From contig JAVBJV010000057.1 in the NCBI GenBank assembly GCA_031546815.1, positions 1 to 24,883 on the forward strand: DNA of 24,883 bases, in the 5' to 3' direction. The notes under the pieces are model-generated. The model was given only the letters and a program-made list of their open reading frames with translations, was not told the origin of the DNA and did no database searches. Positions 14,105-21,856 of the stretch are shown piece by piece. Each line of letters begins with the position of its first letter. Positions within the stretch are counted from its first letter, which is position 1. This DNA is from JAVBJV01 sp031546815. GTDB lineage: Bacteria > Pseudomonadota > Alphaproteobacteria > Acetobacterales > Acetobacteraceae. Both the position numbers and the translations under genes were made by a program.

Positions 14105-16261
14105 ATGGAACGGATCCAGGTCGGCGGGCTCGCCGTATCGAAGACATTGTACGACTTTATTATGGCCGAGGCGCTGCCCGGCACCGCTGTCACAGCGGAT
14201 GCGTTCTGGAATGGTCTGGGCGCCATCGTGCGCGATCTGGCGCCGCGTAATCGCACACTGCTCGACAAGCGCGACCAGCTGCAGAACCAGATCGACGCCT
14301 GGCATCAGGCACGCCGCGGCCAGCCGCACGATGCCGCCGCGTACGACGCGTTCCTGCGCAAGATCGGTTACATCGTCCCTGCCCCGGCACCGTATGCCGT
14401 CAGCACGCAGAACGTCGATGACGAAATTGCCCGTCTGGCCGGACCGCAGCTTGTGGTGCCCGTCACCAATGCCCGTTACGCCCTCAACGCCGCCAATGCG
14501 CGCTGGGGCAGCCTTTACGACGCGCTGTATGGCACCGACGCCATCCCCGACGCCGGCGATACCGCGCGCGGCGCACAGTTCAGTCCGGCACGCGCTGCCG
14601 CGGTGATTGCCCGCGCACGCACCTTCCTCGACGAAGCGGTGCCGCTGGCCGCTGGCACGCATCTGGACGCGACGGGCTACGCCGTTGTGGGCGGTGCGTT
14701 GCAGGTGACGCAAAAGGACGGTTCCACCACCTGGCTGATGGATGCCGATGGCTTCGTCGGCTACACGGGCAGCGAAGCCACCCCGACATCGGTCTTGCTG
14801 CGCAACCACGGCCTGCACATCGAACTGCGCATCGACCGCACGCACAACATCGGCAAGACCGATCCGGCGGGCATTGCCGACATCGTGCTGGAAGCCGCAC
14901 TCTCGACCATCATCGACTGCGAGGATTCGGTCACGGCGGTGGATGCCGACGACAAGGTGCTGGTCTATCGCAACTGGCTGGGCCTGATGAACGGCACGCT
15001 GAGCGCTGCCTTCCCCAAGGGCGGTTCCACCGTGCAGCGCAGCCTGAACCCGGATCGCAGCTGGACGGCCCCCAGGGGCGGCACCGTCACCCTGCATGGC
15101 CGCAGCCTGATGCTGACGCGCAATGTCGGCCATCACATGTTCACCGACGTCGTTCAGGACGCGGACGGCAACGACATTCCGGAAACCATTCTGGATGCCG
15201 CCGTCACCTCGCTGATCGCGCTGCACGATGTGCGCGGCAAGCGCCTGAACAGCCGTGGCGGGTCCGTCTACATCGTGAAGCCGAAGATGCACGGGCCGGA
15301 AGAAGTGGCCTTCGCGAACGACCTGTTCACGCGCGTGGAAGAAATGCTCGGCATGACGCGCGACACACTGAAGATGGGCATCATGGACGAAGAACGCCGC
15401 ACGACGGTGAACCTCGCCGCATGCATCCATGCAGCAAAATCGCGCGTGGTGTTCATCAACACCGGCTTCCTGGACCGTACGGGCGACGAGATCCATCCCT
15501 CGATGGAAGCTGGCCCGATGATCCGCAAGAACGACATGCGCGGCACGGCGTGGATCAAGGCGTACGAGGACAACAACGTCGATACGGGCCTTGCCTGTGG
15601 CCTGCGCGGCAAGGCGCAGATCGGCAAGGGCATGTGGGCCGCGCCCGATAACATGGCCGACATGCTGACGCAGAAGATCGGCCATCCGCGCGCCGGTGCG
15701 AACACAGCGTGGGTGCCATCCCCCACTGCCGCCACGCTGCATGCGCTGCATTACCACGACGTCGATGTGGCCGCGCGCCAGACCGAACTGGCGACACGTG
15801 CACCTGCAAAACTGGGCGACATTCTCACCCTGCCGCTGGCCGACCGCCCGAACTGGTCGCCCGAAGATCTGCGCGCCGAGATCGACAACAACGCGCAGAG
15901 CATTCTGGGGTACGTGGTGCGCTGGGTGGACCAGGGCGTCGGTTGTTCCAAGGTGCCGGACATTCACGATGTCGGGCTGATGGAAGACCGCGCAACGCTG
16001 CGTATCTCGTCGCAGCACATCGCCAACTGGCTGCGCCACGGCGTGGTGACCGAGGCCCAGGTGATGGACACCATGCGCCGCATGGCAGGCGTTGTGGACC
16101 GTCAGAACGCCGACGATCCGCTGTATGTGCCGATGGCGCCGGGCTTTAACGGCCCTGCGTTCAAGGCAGCGTGCGATCTGGTATTCCAGGGCTGTTCGCA
16201 GCCGAACGGCTATACCGAATTCATCCTGCACGCCCGCCGGCGTGAAGCGAAGAAGATCTGA
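14105..16261 (+). CDS. glcB: Malate synthase G
   Basis: A 718-residue enzyme condensing glyoxylate with acetyl-CoA to malate and CoA (E. coli GlcB is 723). Sequence blocks are clearly isoform G, including the inserted N-terminal domain. Catalytic residues by motif, using E. coli numbering from memory: Arg339 in LTRNVGHHM (R338), Glu429 in GIMDEERRT (E427, Mg2+), Asp457 in NTGFLDRTGDE (D455, Mg2+) and Asp628 in LMEDRATLRIS (D631, base). AGG lies 8 bases before the ATG. No isocitrate lyase is in the window, so the glyoxylate may come from glycolate or purine/C2 metabolism as well as from the shunt; the nearby glycerate kinase and pyruvate kinase fit C2/C3 acid use. Confidence 0.97.
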   Translation: MERIQVGGLAVSKTLYDFIMAEALPGTAVTADAFWNGLGAIVRDLAPRNRTLLDKRDQLQNQIDAWHQARRGQPHDAAAYDAFLRKIGYIVPAPAPYAVSTQNVDDEIARLAGPQLVVPVTNARYALNAANARWGSLYDALYGTDAIPDAGDTARGAQFSPARAAAVIARARTFLDEAVPLAAGTHLDATGYAVVGGALQVTQKDGSTTWLMDADGFVGYTGSEATPTSVLLRNHGLHIELRIDRTHNIGKTDPAGIADIVLEAALSTIIDCEDSVTAVDADDKVLVYRNWLGLMNGTLSAAFPKGGSTVQRSLNPDRSWTAPRGGTVTLHGRSLMLTRNVGHHMFTDVVQDADGNDIPETILDAAVTSLIALHDVRGKRLNSRGGSVYIVKPKMHGPEEVAFANDLFTRVEEMLGMTRDTLKMGIMDEERRTTVNLAACIHAAKSRVVFINTGFLDRTGDEIHPSMEAGPMIRKNDMRGTAWIKAYEDNNVDTGLACGLRGKAQIGKGMWAAPDNMADMLTQKIGHPRAGANTAWVPSPTAATLHALHYHDVDVAARQTELATRAPAKLGDILTLPLADRPNWSPEDLRAEIDNNAQSILGYVVRWVDQGVGCSKVPDIHDVGLMEDRATLRISSQHIANWLRHGVVTEAQVMDTMRRMAGVVDRQNADDPLYVPMAPGFNGPAFKAACDLVFQGCSQPNGYTEFILHARRREAKKI

Positions 16262-16267
16262 ACCCAA

Positions 16268-16308
16268 AGTTGCGCGGAAAGGCGGAAAATACGCTTTTCC
16301 GCGCAACT
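16268..16308 (+). terminator. Long hairpin after glcB
   Basis: AGTTGCGCGGAAA (16268-16280) pairs perfectly with TTTCCGCGCAACT (16296-16308). The pairing continues inward through GGCG/CGCT with one G-T wobble, giving about 17 bp around a 7-base loop (GAAAATA). It starts 6 bases after the glcB stop. There is no T-run, so it could be a 3'-end stabiliser, a weak terminator, or part of the leader of the next gene. Confidence 0.6.
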
Positions 16309-16343
16309 GATTCACGGATTATTAACGCGCTGTCTCTTTAATG

Positions 16344-16363
16344 GCCTCGATTCCAATCGAGGC
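16344..16363 (+). promoter_or_regulatory. Perfect inverted repeat just upstream of the 126-residue gene
   Basis: GCCTCGATT-CC-AATCGAGGC is a perfect 9+9 inverted repeat (about 8 pairs with a TCCA loop if RNA). It ends 20 bases before the ATG at 16384. It could be an RNA hairpin near the ribosome binding site or an operator. There is no T-run, so a simple terminator is unlikely. Confidence 0.5.
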
Positions 16364-16383
16364 AGCAGAAGAGCAAATGTGCG

Positions 16384-16764
16384 ATGAGTATTTTTCCGAC
16401 TGAAACGAATTTCGGCCCATCCGCAACTGCGCGCGCGCTGCGCCATACCGACGACCAGAAGCCCGTCACCAAGACCATGCAGGCTGCGTCTACGCAGCAG
16501 ACGGTGCAGGATCTGAACAAACCGCATGTCCCCGCGGTCACCCCGGCCATCCGGGTTGATCCGTCCACCAATATTCCCGTGCTGGAAATTTACCAGGGCA
16601 GCGAAGTGGTGTTCCGCACCCCGACCGACCGCGAATTACGCGCCTATCGCAACGGGGAAAAGACCGAGCACGAACAGAACGCCGAAGCCAAACCCGACGA
16701 ACCCCGCCCCGAAGGCGGCCCCAGCGGCTTCCACCAGATCGTCGCCAAGAATCAGGTAGACTGA
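16384..16764 (+). CDS. Hypothetical 126-residue protein, possibly FlaG-like
   Basis: I do not recognise this protein with confidence. It has low-complexity polar ends (rich in Thr, Gln, Pro, Glu) and no Cys or Trp. A compact central segment of about 35 residues (PAIRVDPSTNIPVLEIYQGS, then EVVFRTPTDRELRAYRNG) loosely resembles FlaG-like or alphaproteobacterial 'vle-G-vv-Ps-Yr' proteins, where two strands are followed by a helix. There is no signal peptide or membrane segment. A purine-rich AGAAGAG lies about 11 bases before the ATG. The gene stands alone between two hairpins and a 246-bp non-coding stretch. Codon use looks normal, supporting a real gene. The FlaG relation is a guess. Confidence 0.65.
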   Translation: MSIFPTETNFGPSATARALRHTDDQKPVTKTMQAASTQQTVQDLNKPHVPAVTPAIRVDPSTNIPVLEIYQGSEVVFRTPTDRELRAYRNGEKTEHEQNAEAKPDEPRPEGGPSGFHQIVAKNQVD

Positions 16765-17010
16765 CGCTCTCCCCTGAGGCTGTGCGGGAATCGCTCTCAT
16801 GCCGCGTGCTTCGTGCGCACGGCATAATGCTATCTGCAGGTTTGGAATGCCCTCAATGCAGCCCCGAAAAACCGTTCGAGACTGCGCTGGTGTGAGTCGT
16901 ATGGTGGTGCGGATCGAGAACCGGCGCGCAGCGGACGCTTGTCCGTGAGCACCGGAAGCGCAGAGCCGTGCCGCCAGACGGCCACACCAGTAGCGGTATC
17001 GAATGGTTTT
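16765..17010. other. Non-coding stretch between the 126-residue gene and gapR
   Basis: This 246-bp convergent gap contains no credible gene; the frames open across it have no recognisable protein character. It holds an imperfect hairpin at 16799-16825 (ATGCC...GGCAT with inner GTGC/GCAC), possibly a weak terminator, and a small CGGAC/GTCCG stem around 16932-16948. No tRNA-like cloverleaf could be drawn. Confidence 0.4.
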
Positions 17011-17289
17011 TTACATGCCGAGTGCGTGGCGGTAGACGTCCAGCAGGGATTCCTGTTCTTCAACGTCGTTCGGCTCCTGCTTGCGGATTTTAATGAGCTG
17101 CCGCAGCACTTTGATGTCGAAACCGGCTGACTTGGCTTCGGCGTAGATATCCTTGATATCGCCGGCCAGAGCCTTGCGCTCTTCTTCCAGACGCTCGATC
17201 CGCTCCACAATGCTGCGCAGCCGGTCAGCGGCGAGGCCACCGACATCACGGGTTTCTTCGGTCATCTTGTCTTCAGTCATCGCGGACAT
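17011..17289 (-). CDS. gapR: GapR/DUF2312 family DNA-binding nucleoid protein
   Basis: A 92-residue helical protein. The core LRSIVERIERLEEERKALAG, DIKDIYAEAKSAGFDIKVLR, QLIKIRKQEPNDVEEQESLL matches the DUF2312 family. In Caulobacter this is GapR, a clamp-like protein that binds overtwisted AT-rich DNA ahead of replication and transcription. The pattern of two antiparallel helices with conserved KDIYAEAKxxGFDxKVLRxxI is complete. The frame extends back to 17346; the ATG at 17289 gives the right length (Caulobacter GapR is 89) and has GAGG 5 bases upstream. It is divergent from glycerate kinase. A DUF2312 gene close to pyk is, from memory, common in alphaproteobacteria. Confidence 0.92.
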   Translation of the reverse strand: MSAMTEDKMTEETRDVGGLAADRLRSIVERIERLEEERKALAGDIKDIYAEAKSAGFDIKVLRQLIKIRKQEPNDVEEQESLLDVYRHALGM

Positions 17290-17373
17290 TGCGGCCTCAA
17301 GCTTGGTAAAATTGAGAACGGGTTTTAGCCTCCCCGCTCCGGACACTCAATGCCCCGTCCGATCCCCCTTGGC

Positions 17374-17406
17374 GAGGGCGGTATCGGGGCTGCATAGTCC
17401 GCCCTC
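17374..17406 (+). promoter_or_regulatory. Inverted repeat upstream of glycerate kinase
   Basis: GAGGGCGG (17374-17381) and CCGCCCTC (17399-17406) form a perfect 8+8 inverted repeat with a 17-base spacer. It ends 21 bases before the glycerate kinase start. It could be an operator for a dimeric regulator or a leader RNA hairpin. Confidence 0.4.
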
Positions 17407-17427
17407 ACCCTGCCGGACGAGACCGCC

Positions 17428-18705
17428 ATGGCCTGGACCGATTCCTCTGCCCGCGCTGCGCTGCGCAGTCTGTTCGATACCGCCATCAAGGCGGCGGATC
17501 CGCGCCATGTGCTGCCGCGCCACCTGCCCACAGCGCCGCGTGGGCGCACGGTGGTGGTCGGGCTGGGCAAGTCCGCCGCGCTGATGGCCCAGGTGCTGGA
17601 GGCGCATTGGCCCGCGCCGTTATCGGGCGTGGTTGTCACCCGTTACGGCCATGCGGTCCCCACCCGGCATATCCGCGTGATCGAGGCCGCCCACCCGATC
17701 CCTGATGCCAACAGCCAGATGGGCGCCGAAGCTCTGCTGCACGCCGTGCAGGGGCTGACGGAGGACGATCTGGTCATCGCGCTGGTCTCGGGCGGTGGTT
17801 CGGCGCTCGCGGTCAAACCGGCACCAGGCCTGTCGCTGGCGGACAAGCAGGAGATCAACCGCGCCCTGCTCGCCTGCGGGGCCACTATCGGCGAGATGAA
17901 TACCGTGCGACGCCACCTCTCGGCGTTCAAGGGCGGGCGGCTGGCGCTGGAAGCCGCGCCCGCGCGCGTGGTGACGCTGGCGATCAGCGATGTGCCGGGC
18001 GATATCGCGCAGGTCATCGCCTCCGGCCCTACAGTCGCCGACCCGACCAGTCTGGAGGATGCACGGACTATTCTGGCACGTTACGGCATCACCCCATCTG
18101 CCGCTGTGCAGCATGCGTTGGATGACGCCGGGAACGAGACCCCAAAACCCGGCGACCCACGCCTGCAGCACAACAGCTTCACACTGATCGCCACTCCACG
18201 CATGGCGCTGGAAGCCGCCGCCGAACAGGCGCGCGCGCTGGGGCTGACACCGGTTATCCTCGGCGATGCACTGGAAGGCGAAGCGCGCGAAGTCGGCACC
18301 GCGATGGCGGGCATCGCGCATTCGGTGCGACGCTACGGCACGCCGGTCAGCGCACCTGCGCTGCTGCTCTCGGGCGGAGAAACAACCGTCACGCTGGGCA
18401 CGTCAACACCAGGCCGAGGTGGACGCAATACCGAATTCCTCGTGGGGCTGGCGCGCGGGCTGCAGGGCGCGCCCGGCATCTGGGCGATCGCGGGCGACAC
18501 CGATGGAATCGACGGCGTGGAAGACGCAGCCGGCGCGCTGATTGCACCCGACACCATCCTTCGCACCCGCAACATCGGAGAAACGCTGGATGGTATACTC
18601 TCGCGTCACGATGCCACGGGACTGTTCGCGCAGTTGGATGATCTGGTAATCACCGGCCCAACCCTGACCAACGTGAACGACTTCCGCGCCGTGCTGATCG
18701 TATGA
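17428..18705 (+). CDS. gckA: Glycerate 2-kinase (GckA/TtuD, MOFRL family)
   Basis: A 425-residue cytoplasmic kinase converting D-glycerate to 2-phosphoglycerate with ATP. Conserved features: VVVGLGKSAALMAQ near residue 42, LVSGGGSALAVKPAPGLSLA (about 119-138), NTVRRHLSAFKGGRLA, LAISDVPGDIAQVIASGPT, and the C-terminal MOFRL segment (LLLSGGETTVTLGTS, GGRNTEFLVGLA, AGDTDGIDG, TLTNVNDFRAVLI). Older databases label this family 'hydroxypyruvate reductase TtuD', a misnomer from the tartrate operon. GGACGAGA precedes the ATG. It is 51 bp from pyruvate kinase on the same strand and likely co-transcribed: 2-phosphoglycerate made here flows through enolase to PEP and pyruvate kinase. Confidence 0.93.
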   Translation: MAWTDSSARAALRSLFDTAIKAADPRHVLPRHLPTAPRGRTVVVGLGKSAALMAQVLEAHWPAPLSGVVVTRYGHAVPTRHIRVIEAAHPIPDANSQMGAEALLHAVQGLTEDDLVIALVSGGGSALAVKPAPGLSLADKQEINRALLACGATIGEMNTVRRHLSAFKGGRLALEAAPARVVTLAISDVPGDIAQVIASGPTVADPTSLEDARTILARYGITPSAAVQHALDDAGNETPKPGDPRLQHNSFTLIATPRMALEAAAEQARALGLTPVILGDALEGEAREVGTAMAGIAHSVRRYGTPVSAPALLLSGGETTVTLGTSTPGRGGRNTEFLVGLARGLQGAPGIWAIAGDTDGIDGVEDAAGALIAPDTILRTRNIGETLDGILSRHDATGLFAQLDDLVITGPTLTNVNDFRAVLIV

Positions 18706-18756
18706 TGAATCAGGTATCAGGTGATCTGGTAACCAAGTCCTGCTAGAAGGTTCGGT

Positions 18757-20190
18757 ATGTCAAGCCGTATACCTCTGCGTCGTCATCGGCGCACCAAGAT
18801 CATCGCCACACTTGGCCCTGCCTCCTCGACTGCTGAAGTCATCACCCGCCTGTTCTACGCCGGGGCCGACGTATTCCGACTGAATTTCAGTCATGGCAGT
18901 CACGAAGACCACGCCGAGCGCATCGCCATCATCCGCGAGCTCGAACGCAAGACCGGACGACCGATCGGTATTCTGGCCGACGTGCAGGGACCGAAACTGC
19001 GCGTGGGCAAATTCCAGGCCGGGCGCGTGCATCTGCAAACCGGACAGAAATTTCGCCTCGACCTCAGCCCCACACCGGGCGACGCCTTGCGCGTCAGTCT
19101 GCCGCACCCCGAGATCATCAAGGCGGCGCAGATCGGCACCAACCTGCTGCTGGACGACGGCAAGCTGCGCCTGCGCGTGACCCGCGTGCGCGACGATCAT
19201 CTGGAGACCGATATCGTCGTCGGTGGGCCGCTGTCGGATCGCAAGGGCGTGAACGTGCCCGACGTCATCCTGCCGATCCCCGCGTTGACCGAGAAAGACC
19301 GGGCCGATCTCGCCTTCGTGCTGGAACAGGGGGTCGAGTATATCGGCCTGTCTTTCGTGCAGCGTCCGGAAGACGTGGCCGAAGCAAAGGCCATCGCCAA
19401 TGGCCGCGCCTGGATCATGGTGAAGATGGAAAAGCCGCAGGCGCTGGAAAATCTCGACGCCATAATGGCGCTGACCGATTGCGTGATGGTGGCGCGCGGC
19501 GATCTGGGCGTCGAACTGCCGCCCGAGGAGGTACCGCTGGCACAGAAGCGCATCGTGCAGGCGGCACGCATGGCAGGCAAACCGGTAGTTGTGGCGACGC
19601 AGATGCTCGAGAGCATGATCAGCGCCCCATCCCCCACCCGCGCCGAAGCATCCGACGTGGCGACCGCCGTGTTCGATGGTGCCGATGCCGTCATGCTGTC
19701 GGCGGAAACCGCTGCGGGTCAGTTCCCGTACGAAGCGGTCAACATGATGGACCGCATCGTGGCGCGCGTGGAGCAGGACTCCTACTGGCGCGAGCTGACC
19801 GATGCCAAGCGTCCTGCACCGGAAAAATCGTCCGCAGGCGCGATCGCTACGGCAGCACGCCAGGTCGCGGAGACGATCGATGCTGAACTGATTGCCACCT
19901 TCACCTCGACCGGCTCCACCACACTGCGTGTCGCGCGTGAACGCCCCAGCGTGCCGATCATGGCGATGACGCCGCATGTCAGCACATCGCGTCGCATGGC
20001 AGTGGTCTGGGGCGTGCATCCGCTGATCGTGAGCGAGCCGACATCGATGACGGAAATCGTCAGCAAGGCGACGCGTGCTGCCATGCAGGAAGGTTTCGCC
20101 AAAGCGGGTGACGAAATCGTGGTCACCGCCGGGTTCCCGTTCGGCCAGCCTGGCACCACCAATTCGCTGCGCGTCGCCGTAATTAAATAG
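18757..20190 (+). CDS. pyk: Pyruvate kinase
   Basis: A 477-residue glycolytic enzyme (PEP + ADP to pyruvate + ATP). Signature segments: TKIIATLGPASST (13-25), FRLNFSHGSHEDH (40-52), ADVQGPKLRVG (74-84), the active-site region WIMVKMEKPQALENLD (219-234, catalytic Lys223 and metal-binding Glu225), ARGDLGVE (246-253, Asp249), ATQMLESM (280-287) and VMLSAETAAGQFP (312-324). The C-terminal regulatory domain is present, ending TAGFPFGQPGTTNSLRV. AGAAGG lies 6 bases before the ATG. It is downstream of glycerate kinase and is followed by a strong bidirectional terminator. Confidence 0.97.
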   Translation: MSSRIPLRRHRRTKIIATLGPASSTAEVITRLFYAGADVFRLNFSHGSHEDHAERIAIIRELERKTGRPIGILADVQGPKLRVGKFQAGRVHLQTGQKFRLDLSPTPGDALRVSLPHPEIIKAAQIGTNLLLDDGKLRLRVTRVRDDHLETDIVVGGPLSDRKGVNVPDVILPIPALTEKDRADLAFVLEQGVEYIGLSFVQRPEDVAEAKAIANGRAWIMVKMEKPQALENLDAIMALTDCVMVARGDLGVELPPEEVPLAQKRIVQAARMAGKPVVVATQMLESMISAPSPTRAEASDVATAVFDGADAVMLSAETAAGQFPYEAVNMMDRIVARVEQDSYWRELTDAKRPAPEKSSAGAIATAARQVAETIDAELIATFTSTGSTTLRVARERPSVPIMAMTPHVSTSRRMAVVWGVHPLIVSEPTSMTEIVSKATRAAMQEGFAKAGDEIVVTAGFPFGQPGTTNSLRVAVIK

Positions 20191-20203
20191 GCGCAGCAAA
20201 AAC

Positions 20204-20245
20204 AAAAAGGGCTGCAGTGGCACACACCACTGCAGCCCTTTTTTT
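20204..20245. terminator. Bidirectional terminator between pyk and the chemoreceptor gene
   Basis: AAGGGCTGCAGTGG (20207-20220), loop CACACA, CCACTGCAGCCCTT (20227-20240) form a perfect 14-bp stem. It is flanked by AAAAA (20204-20208) and a seven-base T-run (20239-20245). It serves pyk on the plus strand and the chemoreceptor (stop at 20258) on the minus strand. Confidence 0.95.
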
Positions 20246-20257
20246 ATATCGCTACGC

Positions 20258-21733
20258 TCAGGCGACCGAACGCGATGCCTCGCGCACTTTCTGCGTGGCC
20301 TGATTGATGTGCCCGGTGGACCCGGCAATCGCATTCATGTTCAGCGTGACACGCGACACACCGTCGGCGGCCACCTGCATGTTCGACGACATCTCGCTGG
20401 TCACCGCCGCCTGCTGCTCGACAGCCGAGGCGATGCTCGCCGAGATGTCGTTGATCTGCGTAATGGTGGAGGTGATCGATCCAATCGCCACCATCGCATC
20501 TTCGGTCGACCCCTGCACAGCGGTGATCTGCGCGCTGATCTCCTCGGTCGCCTTGGCGGTCTGGATCGCCAGGTTCTTCACTTCGGACGCAACCACCGCA
20601 AACCCTTTGCCCGCTTCGCCCGCACGCGCGGCTTCGATCGTCGCGTTCAGCGCCAGCAGATTGGTCTGCCCGGCAATCGTGTTGATCAGTTCGATCACCG
20701 TGCCGATTCGTCTGGCCGCGTCACTCAGACCAGAAACCGTGTCGTTGGTCTGGTTCGCCTGATCAACGGCGGTGCTGGAAATTTCCAGCGCGCGCGTTAC
20801 CTGGCGGGTAATTTCACCAACCGATGCGGCCATTTCCTCGGCACCGCTGGCAACGGCCTGCACGTTGGTCGATGTCTGCTGCGACGCCTCGGCCGCTTCT
20901 GCCGTCTGTCGGCTGGTTTCCGAAACGGCTTCGGTGATTTCGCCTAGCTCCGTATCGATCTGCCGCTGCACGGTCGCGCGACGCAGACGTTCGGTCACCT
21001 GTGCGGTGATGTCGGTCGCGAACTTCACCACCTTGGCCAGATTTCCACTGGCATCATACACCGGGTTATACGACGCCTGAATCCAGACCTCGCGCCCGCC
21101 CTTGCCGATGCGCTTGTATTCCGACGCCTGGAATTCACCACGACGCAGCGCCGCCCAGAACTGGCGATACTCCTGACCGTCGCGATAGGACGGTTCGACA
21201 AACATCGAATGATTCTTGCCGGAGATTTCTTCCAGCCTGTAGCCAAGCGCGTTCAGGAAATTCTCGTTGGCGCTTACCACCGTCCCATCCATGGTGAATT
21301 CGATAACGGCCAGCGCCTTGTTGATGGCGTTGATCTGCCCTTCATGGTCGGCGGCACGCAGCTTCTGTTCGGTGATGTCGGTTGCAAATTTCACCACCTT
21401 GAACGGCTTGCCGCTCCGGTTCAGCAGCGGGTTATAGGTCGCCTGAATCCAGACCTCGCGCCCCCCCTTGCCAATGCGCTTGTATTCGGCGCGCTGGAAT
21501 TCACCACGGCGCAAAGCGGTCCAGAACTGGCGATATTCCTGGCTTTCCTTGTAAGCGCGGTCCACAAACATGGAATGATTCTTGCCACGCACATCCTCCA
21601 GCGCGTAGCCCAGAACATTCAGGAAATTCGCGTTGGCGGTAACGACCGTTCCATCCATATCGAATTCGATGATCGCCTGGGATTTATCCAGGGCTTCAAG
21701 CTTTGCGTTTGTCTCGGATGAAAAAGAAAACAT
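20258..21733 (-). CDS. Soluble methyl-accepting chemotaxis protein with tandem PAS domains
   Basis: A 491-residue chemoreceptor without signal peptide or membrane segments, so cytoplasmic. Two PAS-PAC modules lie at about 15-125 and 137-247, followed by the coiled-coil signalling domain (about 255-491). The hairpin tip is LINTIAGQTNLLALNATIEA with ARAGEAGKGFAVVASEVKNL (349-388), which contacts CheA and CheW. The two PAS modules are near duplicates at an exact 122-residue period: both carry GKNHSMFV, QEYRQFW, ALRRGEFQ and EYKRIGKGGREVWIQA. PAS domains of this type often bind flavin or heme to sense redox or oxygen; the cofactor cannot be told here. The frame opens at 21805, but the ATG at 21733 (MFSFSSETNAKLEALDKSQA) is the likely start. 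A second chemoreceptor ends at 24719 on the same strand. Confidence 0.94.
   Translation of the reverse strand: MFSFSSETNAKLEALDKSQAIIEFDMDGTVVTANANFLNVLGYALEDVRGKNHSMFVDRAYKESQEYRQFWTALRRGEFQRAEYKRIGKGGREVWIQATYNPLLNRSGKPFKVVKFATDITEQKLRAADHEGQINAINKALAVIEFTMDGTVVSANENFLNALGYRLEEISGKNHSMFVEPSYRDGQEYRQFWAALRRGEFQASEYKRIGKGGREVWIQASYNPVYDASGNLAKVVKFATDITAQVTERLRRATVQRQIDTELGEITEAVSETSRQTAEAAEASQQTSTNVQAVASGAEEMAASVGEITRQVTRALEISSTAVDQANQTNDTVSGLSDAARRIGTVIELINTIAGQTNLLALNATIEAARAGEAGKGFAVVASEVKNLAIQTAKATEEISAQITAVQGSTEDAMVAIGSITSTITQINDISASIASAVEQQAAVTSEMSSNMQVAADGVSRVTLNMNAIAGSTGHINQATQKVREASRSVA
20984..21676 (-). repeat. Tandem intragenic duplication of a PAS-PAC module (366-bp period)
   Basis: Residues about 20-128 (21350-21676) and 142-250 (20984-21310) of the chemoreceptor align without gaps at a 122-residue offset. 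Over residues 47-121 versus 169-243 I count about 55 of 75 identical by eye. The DNA is visibly similar too (for example the blocks encoding YKRIGKGGREVWIQA), indicating internal duplication. Confidence 0.85.
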
Positions 21734-21856
21734 TCTCACGTGCTGCCTCGCAATTTTCCGGTACAGGAATACGCAATCGCTTGTGATTGCCGGATATACT
21801 TGCAAGAGGTTTACGTGTTTAAGATTTCTGTTTTATGAACTTCCTTTGAAATTTCT

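Noticed and set aside
12565..14250. A 561-residue plus-strand frame opposite the pnt genes
   Set aside because: It lies antisense to pntAb/pntAa, with His/Arg-rich shadow composition and no family resemblance.
13949..16315. A 788-residue open frame on the minus strand opposite malate synthase
   Set aside because: It is the antisense of glcB. Composition is Arg/His/Gln-rich with no recognisable domain, an expected by-product of high GC and strong codon bias.
16850..16990. A possible tRNA, suggested by a T-loop-like CGTTCGAGAC
   Set aside because: No matching acceptor, D or anticodon stems could be drawn on either strand.
16830..17249. A 139-residue minus-strand frame across the gapR region
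   Set aside because: It overlaps gapR in another frame and crosses the non-coding gap; Ser/Arg-rich sequence with no family features.
18760..20334. A 524-residue minus-strand frame opposite pyruvate kinase
   Set aside because: Antisense shadow of pyk that also runs through a strong bidirectional terminator.
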